From Betaproteobacteria bacterium (GTDB lineage Bacteria > Pseudomonadota > Gammaproteobacteria > Burkholderiales > JAEUOS01): a DNA stretch of 41,916 nt. Position numbers and translations under genes: made by a program. Location of the stretch: positions 1-41,916 of the forward strand of contig JAQGMJ010000072.1 in NCBI GenBank assembly GCA_028292405.1. The letters run 5' to 3'. The notes below the pieces were generated by a model that did no database searches, had not been told where the DNA came from, and worked only from the letters and a program-made list of their open reading frames with translations. Positions 23,501 through 32,040 of the stretch are shown piece by piece. Positions within the stretch are counted from its first letter, which is position 1; each line of letters starts with the position of its first letter.

Positions 23501-24451
23501 TTAGCGCAGCGGCTTTCTCAAAATGTAGCAATGAAAACCGGCTTGCCCTCCGGACGAGAGATTGGCATCCAGCTCTGCAATTGGGAGAAGAAAATGCTTT
23601 AGGGTGTCGATCCACTCTTGCTTGATCTCCGCAAGCTCGGATTGTGCAATGGCACGGGTCATGCGCATCAGCACTGGGAAAAGCGGTCGCATTCCGACGT
23701 CCCAGATTTTTACCAGAGTTCCGGAGAGGTGGTTTGTGTGCTTGTCCACTTCAAGCCCGGCCGCAGTGAAGTATTTCTCCCATTGTTCAGATGACTTGGC
23801 TTGTCGAATATTATCGGTAAAGCGTCCCCGGTCCATGCGTTCCAGAAAGCGCCATCTCTCATCCTTAGTTTTTACATAAAGCTGATTGTAAAAACTGAAT
23901 TCAGGAAGTTTCGTGCTTGGGAGCATTAGACATGCTTTGCCTCCGGGGGCGAGTACGCGACTGATTTCGGCAATCGCCTTTCCCGGATCAGTGAGCCAAT
24001 AGACGATATTGGAGAATACGGTATTAAAGGTTCCGTCTGAAAATGGAAAAACACTATCTGCGTCGCCTTGTTTGACACTTTTGTATAGGCCAAGTGCAGC
24101 GGCCTTTCTCAGCAGATTTTCCTTATGGTCAAATCCGCAATCGATTTGATAATTCGGCTTGCGCATGACCAAGGGGCTGGAGGAAGGATCAAAGGCATCG
24201 AACACATCCACATTCTCGAAAAATTTATCTAGGTTTGTGGTTGCTTGGAATGCGTCGAAGGTTTTATCGAGTTGGCCGCCGGCACGAACAAAGGAAAACA
24301 TGCCGTCGCCGCAGCCGACATCCAAAGACGGCGATTCAAACTGAAAGTCCGCCATTGCGTTAACGTCCACGGTCCGCCATAGAGCCGTCTCGGGGCGTAA
24401 CCAGTAGGCATTGAGGAATTCACTCAGAATATTGTTTGTCGAAACGTCCAC
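23501..24451 (-). CDS. Class I SAM-dependent methyltransferase
   Basis: The SAM-binding motif LDVGCGDGMF, the motif SDGTFNTVFSNIVYWL and RVLAPGGKACLMLPS identify a Rossmann-fold methyltransferase of the methyltransferase-11 type, 316 residues from the GTG at 24451 (AGAGAAG upstream). GC content is visibly lower than in host genes, which suggests transfer. With the acyltransferase at 24977 it lies between two podovirus-like blocks, on the opposite strand to both. A role in modifying an O-antigen or other glycan is inferred from this company; the substrate is unknown. The C-terminal region has long helices consistent with membrane contact. Confidence 0.85.
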   Translation of the reverse strand: MDVSTNNILSEFLNAYWLRPETALWRTVDVNAMADFQFESPSLDVGCGDGMFSFVRAGGQLDKTFDAFQATTNLDKFFENVDVFDAFDPSSSPLVMRKPNYQIDCGFDHKENLLRKAAALGLYKSVKQGDADSVFPFSDGTFNTVFSNIVYWLTDPGKAIAEISRVLAPGGKACLMLPSTKLPEFSFYNQLYVKTKDERWRFLERMDRGRFTDNIRQAKSSEQWEKYFTAAGLEVDKHTNHLSGTLVKIWDVGMRPLFPVLMRMTRAIAQSELAEIKQEWIDTLKHFLLPIAELDANLSSGGQAGFHCYILRKPLR

Positions 24452-24835
24452 GATCTTCTCTCTCGGAGTTAGGGCGAGGCCGTATTGTATGCTGCGCGCC
24501 GCTGGCCTTGTCTGCGACGCAAAGCGACCCGCGCTTCGAAGGGGGACGTGCCGCCGCATTTCCGCCGCGGGGCGCCGCAGCAGCCGACGCGGGCATGGAG
24601 ACATTGCTCGTCCAGTCGATGCCCGGTGCGGTCATGGGCAACATCAGGTAACAGGCCAAGCGCATTGAAATTTCCTTCGTCGCATGTAGCGATGCAAGAA
24701 AATGGATTGTCGAACTAGCCCGAGACAGAAAGTGTCAGTAGCCTGCAAGGCAACATAAGAGCGCTTACTATTCCCGTGCACAAAAATTCTGTGCAGTTCT
24801 ACCGTTTGTGTCAGTTTTCAAGGGAGACAAGTAAA
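24452..24835. other. Gap between divergent methyltransferase and acyltransferase genes
   Basis: Apart from the putative 29-codon frame that follows at 24836, I see no gene. The left half is GC-rich (about 24490-24660) and the right half AT-rich, so a composition boundary lies near 24660, possibly an insertion edge. Confidence 0.5.
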
Positions 24836-24925
24836 ATGAAAACATTGGATAAGTGGAGCGGTTTTGAAACAAAAAATCAAACTAAAGCGATGGGCCGCGC
24901 AATTTCGCCGCTATATGTTCGATAG
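24836..24925 (+). CDS. Possible 29-residue peptide or leader
   Basis: A strong AAGGGAG stands 9 bases before ATG 24836, and the frame MKTLDKWSGFETKNQTKAMG runs to TAG at 24923. It has no recognised features. It could be a leader peptide for the acyltransferase 51 bp downstream or the 5' stump of a gene lost by rearrangement. Support is only the ribosome-binding site. Confidence 0.35.
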   Translation: MKTLDKWSGFETKNQTKAMGRAISPLYVR

Positions 24926-24976
24926 CTTTCATTTGAGACAACTGTACGTTGTCCCGACTTAAGGCGGCTATTGTCT

Positions 24977-26098
24977 ATGAATATATCAAAGCATATTCCC
25001 GGCATTGATGGCCTGCGTGCAATTTCCGTTAGCTTGGTGTTGCTGGCGCATTGGGAGCCCTGGGCGGCGTTTGCTGATTTGATGGAGTGGGGGCGGGGAG
25101 GTTTGATGACCTTCTTTGTGATCAGCGGATTTTTGATCACGGGAATTCTCATGGATCAAAGGCAGCGAGCCCCTGAAATGGGATGGAAAGCTCATCTAAA
25201 AAAGTTCTACATTCGTAGAGCATTTAGAATTTTCCCTCTTTATTATTTGACTCTACTGTTTGTTGTCGGAATTGGTATAACAGGCGCCGTCAGGACGGAT
25301 GTTGTTTGGCATATTTTGTTTTTGAATAATCTTTCCGCGATATTTCTAAGAGACGGTATTGGTGTATATGGCGCCACGTTTCCTTGGTGGTCATTGGCAG
25401 TGGAGGAGCAGTTTTATTTGTGCTGGGCGCCACTCGCGCTTTTCGCTCCAAGGAAGTGGCTTCCCTGGATTGTCGCGAGCGCTGCAATCGGTGCATTCGG
25501 CTTCCGTTTAATTGGATGGCTATGTGATGTGTCTGCTGGATTTCTATTTATATTTACACTTGGAAACCTGGATGCGCTAGCGGCTGGTTGCACGATTGCC
25601 CTATTGGTGCGATCGCGATTTTCTCTGGCTCCGTTCGTATCTAGTGTCGTCAAAGGTCTTGGCGTTGCCGCGGCGGGGGGAGGGGTTGTATTGATGTTTT
25701 GGCACGAAACACTGGACTTGACTAGTTTCAGAACGTCCTTTGCCAATGTGGTTGTTTCAGATATGGTGTGGTACACGCTGGCTGCATCTATTATTTTCTT
25801 TCTTGCAACTGGGCGCGCGAGAGTAATTTGCCGAATTCTAGAAAATCGTGTTTTTGTTTTTATAGGAAAGCGAAGCTACGGTATATATGTTTTGCATGAG
25901 GTCGTAGCTCACATCTTAAGTACGAGATTTGGATCTTATTTCGAAAAATATGCGGGTATCAAGTTGCATCTGTACGGGCCACTTGAGGCAATTGTTTATC
26001 TTTGCATTACGCTAATTTTGGCCACGATCTCTTTCAGGTACTTTGAAGTACCTTTACTCAAGATGCGTGAGAAAAAGTCTGTCTGGGCTGCTATCTGA
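24977..26098 (+). CDS. Acyltransferase family 3 (OafA/YrhL-type) membrane protein
   Basis: The family signature is clear: GIDGLRAISVSLVLLAHW with the catalytic histidine, FFVISGFLITG, RRAFRIFPLYYLTLL, the AVEEQFYL motif and a C-terminal SYGIYVLHEV. About ten transmembrane helices make up its 373 residues; no SGNH domain is fused. These enzymes O-acetylate O-antigen, peptidoglycan or exopolysaccharide, and phage-borne members change serotype. I chose ATG 24977, since the TTG two codons before is too close to the AAGG motif. GC content is low compared with flanking host genes. Confidence 0.93.
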   Translation: MNISKHIPGIDGLRAISVSLVLLAHWEPWAAFADLMEWGRGGLMTFFVISGFLITGILMDQRQRAPEMGWKAHLKKFYIRRAFRIFPLYYLTLLFVVGIGITGAVRTDVVWHILFLNNLSAIFLRDGIGVYGATFPWWSLAVEEQFYLCWAPLALFAPRKWLPWIVASAAIGAFGFRLIGWLCDVSAGFLFIFTLGNLDALAAGCTIALLVRSRFSLAPFVSSVVKGLGVAAAGGGVVLMFWHETLDLTSFRTSFANVVVSDMVWYTLAASIIFFLATGRARVICRILENRVFVFIGKRSYGIYVLHEVVAHILSTRFGSYFEKYAGIKLHLYGPLEAIVYLCITLILATISFRYFEVPLLKMREKKSVWAAI

Positions 26099-26179
26099 TA
26101 AGTTTATCGTCAGAAATGCTGAGGAGGAGTTGGGCTCGATGAATGTGTGAGCGCCGGTACATCTTTTGGTTCGACTTGC

Positions 26180-26875
26180 CTATTCCTCCGAAATCTCCTG
26201 TTCCCTTCGCCACGCCTTCACCAGCGCCGCCCGCCGCTGCGGATACCGTTCGCCGCCGCACTCGCACTGCGCGATGCGGTCGGTGCGGAAATGGCGAAAA
26301 TCCGCGCGCAGCTCGCACCACGCAATCACCATCCGCGTACGCTCGAAAAAAGCCAGGCCGATCGGCCACACCGTGCGCTCGCTCGTCCGACCCTGCTCAT
26401 CCGTATACGCCAGCGCCAGCTTGTGCTCATGGCGGATCGCCTCGCGCAGCATCTTCAGCAGCCCCGCGCGCATGCTCCCCGCCGACCCGGTGGTCGAATG
26501 CGTCCACAAGCCCGTATTGGCCATCGCCTCGCGCATATCCTTCGGGCTCGCCGTGGCGATCTTCGCCAGCGCCCGGTCGGCCGCTTGCGCCAGCGCCTCG
26601 TCGCCCTGGCCGCGCACCCAGCGCGCCCCCAGCACCAGCGCCTCCAGCTCGTCCGCATCGAACATCAGCGGCGGCAAAAAGAAACCCGGCGTCAGCACAT
26701 AGCCCACGCCCGCCTCCCCCGCGATCGGCGCGCCCAGCCCGGCCAGCGTCTGCATATCGCGGTAGATCGTCCGCACCGACACCCCCAGGTCCTGCGCCAG
26801 TTGCTCAGCGGCGACAGGGCGCCGATGCGCGCGCAGCGCATCGAGCAGGGTGAACAGGCGGGCGGTCCGGCTCAT
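26180..26875 (-). CDS. YafY-type HTH/WYL-domain transcriptional regulator
   Basis: An HTH_11 domain (RTARLFTLLDALRAHRRPV, LAQDLGVSVRTIYRDMQTL) is followed by a WYL-type C-terminal domain (LAYTDEQGRTSERTVWPIGL, RMVIAWCELRADFRHFRTDRI). I chose ATG 26875; the frame continues upstream to a less likely start at 26917. The protein is 231 residues. WYL regulators respond to nucleic-acid or small-molecule ligands and occur in stress, phage-defence and metabolic contexts. It is divergent from the virion-protein block, whose leader starts 124 bp away. Confidence 0.9.
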   Translation of the reverse strand: MSRTARLFTLLDALRAHRRPVAAEQLAQDLGVSVRTIYRDMQTLAGLGAPIAGEAGVGYVLTPGFFLPPLMFDADELEALVLGARWVRGQGDEALAQAADRALAKIATASPKDMREAMANTGLWTHSTTGSAGSMRAGLLKMLREAIRHEHKLALAYTDEQGRTSERTVWPIGLAFFERTRMVIAWCELRADFRHFRTDRIAQCECGGERYPQRRAALVKAWRREQEISEE

Positions 26876-26998
26876 GGCGGTGCGCTTAAATTGTTTTCGA
26901 GTAACCGCGAAAAACACTGATTTTAACGCTCGCGCCCCGCTTCCGTACGAGGGAAAACGCCGCGTTCGTCAACTAAAGATAGCGCGCAATCGCGCACC

Positions 26999-27037
26999 GA
27001 AAATCAACCACACTTAGCGCATCGACATGCGTATCTT
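26999..27037 (+). promoter_or_regulatory. 39-bp conserved leader, copy B (phage-type promoter candidate)
   Basis: Identical to 20588-20626 except one base (ACATGCG for ACTTGCG), while the flanking bases on both sides are unrelated. It lies 33 bp before the internal-virion-like gene. Shared control of both phage-like blocks is the simplest explanation. Confidence 0.65.
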
Positions 27038-27070
27038 AAGAATCATCGAAAGACCCAAAAGGACAACCCC

Positions 27071-27568
27071 ATGGCCGCCGCCATCCCCTACCTCATCATC
27101 GCCTCCACCGTCGTCAGCGCCGTCGGCGCCGTCAACGCCGCCAGCGCACAGGCCGACAACTCCCGCGCCCAGGCGCAAGCCGCGCAGACCAACGCCACCA
27201 TCGCCCAGCAAAACGCCCACAACACCCTGCTGGTCTCCGACGCCAACGAAGAACAGCAACGCCGCAAATCCGCCATGCAATTGGGCGAACAACGCGCCAG
27301 CCTGCTCTCCGCCGGTATCGGCGCCGACGGCAGCGCCTCCGACGTCATCGGCCAAAGCACCGCCAACGCCGAACTCGACGCCTTCAATATCCGCTACCAG
27401 GGCGGGTTGCAAGCCAACAACTACGCCAACCAGAGCCTGATGGACAACGCCCAATCCGGCGCCGCCCTGCAAAGCGCCTCCAACCAGGAAGAAGCCGGCA
27501 CCTACGGCGCCGCCACCAGCCTGCTCAGCGGCGCCGGCAAATACGCCGACTACAAAGCCACCCACTGA
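27071..27568 (+). CDS. Small internal-virion-like protein (T7 gp14-like)
   Basis: AAGGA stands before ATG 27071. The 165-residue protein has an N-terminal hydrophobic helix (YLIIASTVVSAVGAVNAA) followed by an Ala/Gln/Asn-rich helix (SAQADNSRAQAQAAQTNA) and ends GAGKYADYKATH. This is the usual look of the small internal virion proteins of T7-like phages, which leave the capsid and form the outer-membrane part of the ejection conduit. Its stop is 8 bp from the start of the large virion/toxin gene, matching the gp14-gp15/16 order of podoviruses. Confidence 0.7.
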   Translation: MAAAIPYLIIASTVVSAVGAVNAASAQADNSRAQAQAAQTNATIAQQNAHNTLLVSDANEEQQRRKSAMQLGEQRASLLSAGIGADGSASDVIGQSTANAELDAFNIRYQGGLQANNYANQSLMDNAQSGAALQSASNQEEAGTYGAATSLLSGAGKYADYKATH

Positions 27569-27576
27569 GGCACCCC

Positions 27577-30500
27577 ATGACCATCCGCATCCCCATCATC
27601 GGCCAAAGCACCACCACCACCTTCGTCCCGCAACAAAACGTGCAAGCCATCCAGATCGCCGACCCGCGCGGCGAAGCCCTGCAAGGCCTCGGCAAAAGCA
27701 TCGGCGACCTTGGCGACGGCCTCGACAAGTACGACAAGGCCCACCCCGCCGTCGCCTTCAAGGCCGACCAGGACAACAACGCCTGGACCCTGCAAGCCTA
27801 TGCGCAGTGTGTCCGGCATGGCAGCGACCTCACCGCCCATCTCGCCGGCATCTCCACACCCGGCGATGGCACCCACCCCGCCGCCGACAGCGTCATCGCC
27901 GGCGCCAATGCGGGCGCCGATGCCTCGCCCTTGGCGCACCCCGCCACGCTGCTGAATACGCCGAACCCGATCCAGGCGATGATCGCCGGCCTGATGCCCG
28001 GCGGCAGCGCGGGTGGTGGCAACCCCGGCAACCCCGGCAATCCCGACCCCACCGCCAACGACCCTTCACCCACCGACCCCAGCGTCCACGGCACCACCGG
28101 CGCCTGGATCAACGGCTACGACCTCGGCGCCCAATCCGCCATCGCCGCCGCCCCCAGCAAGTCCGTCGCCGCCTCTCTCGCCGCCCAATGCGGCACCGAC
28201 CGCCTCCAGGGCGCCCGCGCCATCATGGGCCTGGAAGCAAAAGGCAATGTGCAGCAGCGCCAGAGCACCGCCTTGAGCGCCGCGCAGACCATCGCCACCT
28301 ACGGCGTCGCCGCCGACCCCGCCACCCTGCCGCAAGCGCTCGCCTTCTTCCAGCGCCATCCCATCCGCATCGAAGGCAGCGCGGCCGACCAAGCAAGCTT
28401 CGACGCCAGGCTGCGGCAGATCGTGGTCGCCCCCGCCATCCAGACCCTGATGGCGCGCGACCCGCAGGGAACGTTGCGGCAGTTGCAAGGCGGTGCAGGC
28501 GGGGAGGGTGAGGCAGGCGAGAACGGCGAGCCGGACCCGGCTGCCGCACTGCACCCCGCCGTTGCTGCACTCACCCCCGAAGAGCGCATGGCTTACATCC
28601 CCCAGGCCCGCGCCGCCGTCTACGTCGCACAGGGCAAGGCCCAGGCCGATGTCGCGCAGCGCAGCACTGCCGCCGTCGCGCCCGGCGCCAACGCCGCCCC
28701 GCCACCGGCGCTGCCCGAGTTCATCAGCGCCTACGGGGCGGAGCGCGGCACGCAGCTTCATTCGGAGATGACGGACAAGCTGAGCCAGAACCAGTACCGG
28801 CAGAACTTCGCCGCTTTGCCCAGCGCTGAAGTCGAACGCGCGCGCAACGATGCCCAGGCCGGGCTGCATGCCACGGCGCGCGCCAATGCGGACACGCTCG
28901 GCAGTTCCGCGCCCGCGGGCACCGGCGACAGCGGCTTCGCTCTGCGCACGCAAGGCGATGTACCCGACCCGCACTACGCCGCCCAGTCCCGCGATGCCAC
29001 CAACCGGCAAAGGGCCGCCGCCGCCATCCTCACCGCACGGGCGCAAGACCCGGTCAAGGCCGGCATCGACGCCGGCGCCTTCGGCCTCAAGCCGGCAGAC
29101 ATGAGCACCCCGCAAGCCGTGCTCGCCAGCGCGGCCACTCGCGGCCCGGTCGTCGGCGTCATCGCCGATACCTACAACACCGGCCGCGTGGCGTTTACCA
29201 ACAGCGAGTTTGCCGACCTCGGCAAGACCGTCGCCGCCATGCCGGCGCAGGAGCGTGGGCCGTTCTTCAAGCAGCTGGCCGATACCTTGGGTGAGCCGGA
29301 ACTGGTGCGCGCTACCTTCAAGCGTCTTGGCGCCGATAGCCCGTTGCTGGCTGAGGCGGCGCGGATGCAGTATGAGGAGCAGGGGAGCCAGCCGGGGCCT
29401 GCCAACGGCGCCAGCGGGGTCATCTCGGCGCCGGAGCATATCTACAAGGGCTTTACGGCGCTACATCCTGCCGATGGCAGCGCGCCGCAGGCGATGCCGC
29501 CGGATATGCAGACCCGCGCGGCCTTTACTCCGGCTGAAGGCGAAGACCTTGGCGCGGCCGAGACGCGCTACCAAACTGCGCGGGCAATCTATGCGTCGCT
29601 GGCGAAGGACGATAACGACAAGAGCGGGGAGTTTGATGCAAAGCGCTGGTCGGTGGCGCAGAACCTGGCGACGAATGGGAGTGGGACGGCGGGAGAGGTG
29701 GGGTTGACGTCGGCGGCCGAAACTCAGGATGAGCGGCTACGACGACACCAATATACGTTTGCCAGCGCTGAGAACGTCCACTCAGATGCCGGAGGTCAAC
29801 TCCTCGCGGGTTCGGATACTGAAACCGGAGCAGCCGCTGGAGATAGCGTGCAGGTCGCGATGGAAAACGCTCGCGGGCCGGCGGCTCGAAAAACCAAACC
29901 GACGGCAAGTGATGCCAACGTGCCATTGGACATCGTAGGGCAACCTTCAGTAAATGATGGGGGTGCGGTGGTTATCGCGCCGGCGCCGGAAGTCTCATCG
30001 CCAGCATCGGCGAGTAGGGCGCCTGACAAAGCGGCGGAGTTCATAAGTGGCCTGAATGGGCTATTCAATGCGGCGCAACCTGGAGACCCGAAGTCTTACA
30101 GCAAAGACCAAATGCAGGTTCGCGCGCAAGAGTTGCAAGCGACCAAGGATTCGCTTGCGAATTTGGCAAAGGAGATGAAAGCCAATCCCGAGATCGGGCA
30201 GCAACTTTTGCAAGAGGGTAAAGCAGGAATCGCATCCAACGGCTTGCATCAAAAGGAACTGTCAGAACGGGTTTCGCGCGTGGCCGATCTGATCGCCAAT
30301 GGAGATCCGAGGCTATCCAAGGAAGCGCTGTCCGAGCGCATCGGCGATGACCTGCATTACATACTGGGCAAGGAAAATCGTGTAGTCGGAACCAAACTCC
30401 TGTTGGGGATGCTGGCTACATCCGGCGACCCGGAAAAGAACTTCGACACGATTGTGCGTGCCTCGGAAGTCAAGGACCCGAACCGCTCGGCATACCTCTG

Positions 30501-31089
30501 GCAATCGTTCAAGGGGGACGAGTTAGTTGCAGCTGTCTCCGCTTTTAGCGGTTTGGGAGGGAAACTTTCGATCAGCAAGCAAGAGTCTGTGTCAGCAACA
30601 GAAGCGGCTAAACAACGGCCCTTGCCGACGCTATCGGAACTCGAACCGCTCAAGCTTCACCGTGAATATGAAAACGAGCATCTAAAGCCTCACCCAGAAA
30701 CCGGAGCGCCAGTCAAATATTTGACGAAAGAAGAGCAATCAGATTTTGAGTTGAAGATAAAAGATGGGCTGCTTTATGATTCTTCCGGAAAGCCACTTGA
30801 CACGCAGGGGAAGCCAGGGCTTGTTGTCATGGATACAAACGGACGAATTTATTTCGCGCCTAATGAAATGGATATACCGCATGTATTTCACCACTCAAGC
30901 CTCGTTGCCGGCGAAGATGTCATGATCGCCGCGAAGCTGGTGGCAAAGAATGGAACAATTTCTTCAATGTCGCGCCAATCAGGCCACTATAGACCACCAC
31001 AAGCCCATTTGGACGCCTTTAAAGCGGAACTTGAGAAGCGCGGAATTAAAGGGGCTAAAGACATTCCAACAGGGCTGTATCAAGACTAG
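27577..31089 (+). CDS. Internal-virion-like protein with polymorphic-toxin-type C-terminus
   Basis: The gene encodes 1170 residues; the GAGG motif overlaps the stop of the previous gene. Residues 1-710 look like a podovirus internal virion protein: QAIQIADPRGEALQGLGKSI, then a helical body with PADMSTPQAVLASAATRG, IADTYNTGRVAFTNSEFADL, LVRATFKRLGADSPLLAEAA and ATNGSGTAGEVGL. At 29706 similarity to the second copy stops abruptly. Residues 711-1030 are a unique helical linker. The last ~130 residues (from GAPVKYLT) carry HHSSLVAG (H1105-H1106) and SGHYRP (1135-1140), a module I recall from C-termini of bacterial secreted toxins and from plant IQM proteins; its activity is unknown. An immunity-like gene follows after 8 bp. 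GC content falls in the C-terminal part. Confidence 0.8.
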   Translation: MTIRIPIIGQSTTTTFVPQQNVQAIQIADPRGEALQGLGKSIGDLGDGLDKYDKAHPAVAFKADQDNNAWTLQAYAQCVRHGSDLTAHLAGISTPGDGTHPAADSVIAGANAGADASPLAHPATLLNTPNPIQAMIAGLMPGGSAGGGNPGNPGNPDPTANDPSPTDPSVHGTTGAWINGYDLGAQSAIAAAPSKSVAASLAAQCGTDRLQGARAIMGLEAKGNVQQRQSTALSAAQTIATYGVAADPATLPQALAFFQRHPIRIEGSAADQASFDARLRQIVVAPAIQTLMARDPQGTLRQLQGGAGGEGEAGENGEPDPAAALHPAVAALTPEERMAYIPQARAAVYVAQGKAQADVAQRSTAAVAPGANAAPPPALPEFISAYGAERGTQLHSEMTDKLSQNQYRQNFAALPSAEVERARNDAQAGLHATARANADTLGSSAPAGTGDSGFALRTQGDVPDPHYAAQSRDATNRQRAAAAILTARAQDPVKAGIDAGAFGLKPADMSTPQAVLASAATRGPVVGVIADTYNTGRVAFTNSEFADLGKTVAAMPAQERGPFFKQLADTLGEPELVRATFKRLGADSPLLAEAARMQYEEQGSQPGPANGASGVISAPEHIYKGFTALHPADGSAPQAMPPDMQTRAAFTPAEGEDLGAAETRYQTARAIYASLAKDDNDKSGEFDAKRWSVAQNLATNGSGTAGEVGLTSAAETQDERLRRHQYTFASAENVHSDAGGQLLAGSDTETGAAAGDSVQVAMENARGPAARKTKPTASDANVPLDIVGQPSVNDGGAVVIAPAPEVSSPASASRAPDKAAEFISGLNGLFNAAQPGDPKSYSKDQMQVRAQELQATKDSLANLAKEMKANPEIGQQLLQEGKAGIASNGLHQKELSERVSRVADLIANGDPRLSKEALSERIGDDLHYILGKENRVVGTKLLLGMLATSGDPEKNFDTIVRASEVKDPNRSAYLWQSFKGDELVAAVSAFSGLGGKLSISKQESVSATEAAKQRPLPTLSELEPLKLHREYENEHLKPHPETGAPVKYLTKEEQSDFELKIKDGLLYDSSGKPLDTQGKPGLVVMDTNGRIYFAPNEMDIPHVFHHSSLVAGEDVMIAAKLVAKNGTISSMSRQSGHYRPPQAHLDAFKAELEKRGIKGAKDIPTGLYQD
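28695..29706. repeat. Long direct repeat, copy 1 (virion-protein body)
   Basis: This segment of the large gene is near-identical in order and sequence to 32227-33243, and its inner part (from about 29012) to 34865-35205. The repeat ends at the same codon (GAGGTGGGGTTG) in copies 1 and 2, where unrelated sequence begins. Confidence 0.9.
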
Positions 31090-31097
31090 GAGAACAG

Positions 31098-31487
31098 ATG
31101 AAAATGCTTACTTTGGCGGATATACCCGAGAAATACTATGGCTTAATAAGGGATATTGTTGCGCTTACCAATTCACATCTGGTGAGCGTCGATCCCAAAT
31201 CAAAAGGTATGCGCAGGTTTTTACGGCGAGAAAACTTACGCAATTGGTATGCGACGCCACAAGCACCAGAGCGGGCGATCGAAGCCTTAACCTGGGCGCT
31301 CGATCATCCAGATATTCCATACCCAAAGATCGTGGATTCCGAATTCTCCAATCAAGCTTGTCTAAGACTTTTTAGAGCCTTCGTCGATCACCTGAAGCAC
31401 ATACATGACGAAGGGCCTGATATGGTTCACTATGATAAAAACGAACCTACTGATTTTATTCCGGCGGATCAGTGGAAGCCCGAATGA
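31098..31487 (+). CDS. Putative immunity protein for the toxin tip encoded upstream
   Basis: ATG 31098 has an AGGAG that overlaps the toxin stop codon. The 129-residue soluble, acidic protein is homologous to the one at 34472: shared motifs are RRFLRRENLRNW/QRFIRRKHLKKL, EALTWALDHPDIPYPKI/EALEWAQKHPHLPYRDL, EFSNQACLRLF/DFSNEDCVKLF and HDEGPDMV/DDEGPDLV. Both copies sit directly behind the two homologous toxin tips, the hallmark of toxin-immunity pairs. The family itself is not recognised. GC content is low. Confidence 0.72.
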   Translation: MKMLTLADIPEKYYGLIRDIVALTNSHLVSVDPKSKGMRRFLRRENLRNWYATPQAPERAIEALTWALDHPDIPYPKIVDSEFSNQACLRLFRAFVDHLKHIHDEGPDMVHYDKNEPTDFIPADQWKPE

Positions 31488-31530
31488 AATTCGGCAATAG
31501 ATAAAACGGTAGCGCCATAAAAAGGCCCAA

Positions 31531-31992
31531 ATGCCATATCGATATCCAGAAAAAATCTCTCCGCACACTAAGTTCGCTCTGTACGCCGGCCTACCGCTTA
31601 CACGCACTGGAGACGAGTGTATTGCGTGGGATAGCCAAAGTGGGCGTCCGTTCGACACGGAGTTGTTTGATGCATATGCGAAGTCTTGCACTGAAGAAGA
31701 CTTTCGTCGCGCGGTTGAGGCATTCAGATTGCGAGAATATCGCGTCAGTATGTCCAAAGGTGTTCCGATAATTCTTCCAAGAAAGTTTCCAGAAGGTACG
31801 CGCTTTGCTGATGACGAAGGAACTCCCTTGACGCTTTTTGAAGGAGAATGCACCGCTTGGGATCGTCCCGGAGGTCGTCTATACAACGATGCGGTGTTTA
31901 CGCATCGTGCTCACAAGTTTGATGAGGCGAAGTTTCGTAGTCTTGTTGACGAAGTCAACGTGGGACGTTTGGCAGAAAATAATAGAGACTGA
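31531..31992 (+). CDS. Unknown protein with internal duplication, possibly an accessory immunity protein
   Basis: The 153-residue protein holds two similar halves: GLPLTRTGDECIAWDSQSGR followed by an EEDFRRAVEAF helix, and GTPLTLFEGECTAWDRPGGR followed by an EAKFRSLVDEV helix. ATG 31531 has only a weak AAGG upstream, 43 bp after the immunity gene. It lies inside the cassette between toxin pair 1 and the second copy. It could be an orphan immunity gene or a cassette passenger; I do not recognise the family. GC content is low like that of its neighbour. Confidence 0.6.
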   Translation: MPYRYPEKISPHTKFALYAGLPLTRTGDECIAWDSQSGRPFDTELFDAYAKSCTEEDFRRAVEAFRLREYRVSMSKGVPIILPRKFPEGTRFADDEGTPLTLFEGECTAWDRPGGRLYNDAVFTHRAHKFDEAKFRSLVDEVNVGRLAENNRD

Positions 31993-32040
31993 GCTAACCG
32001 GTCATTTAGGCACCGGATTATCCAAGCTTTAGAGGTTTAA

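Noticed and set aside
28066..29439. Long minus-strand frame opposite the virion-toxin gene
   Set aside because: It is antisense shadow. Similar shadows appear opposite the second copy at the corresponding place, as expected for duplicated coding DNA.
30950..31375. Plus-strand frame spanning the toxin end and immunity gene
   Set aside because: It overlaps both genes in another frame, has no ribosome-binding site and has no protein-like motifs.
20668..31992. A complete, canonical T7-like prophage
   Set aside because: No polymerase, portal, capsid, tube, terminase or integrase gene and no att sites were seen, and the gene order differs from the T7 type.
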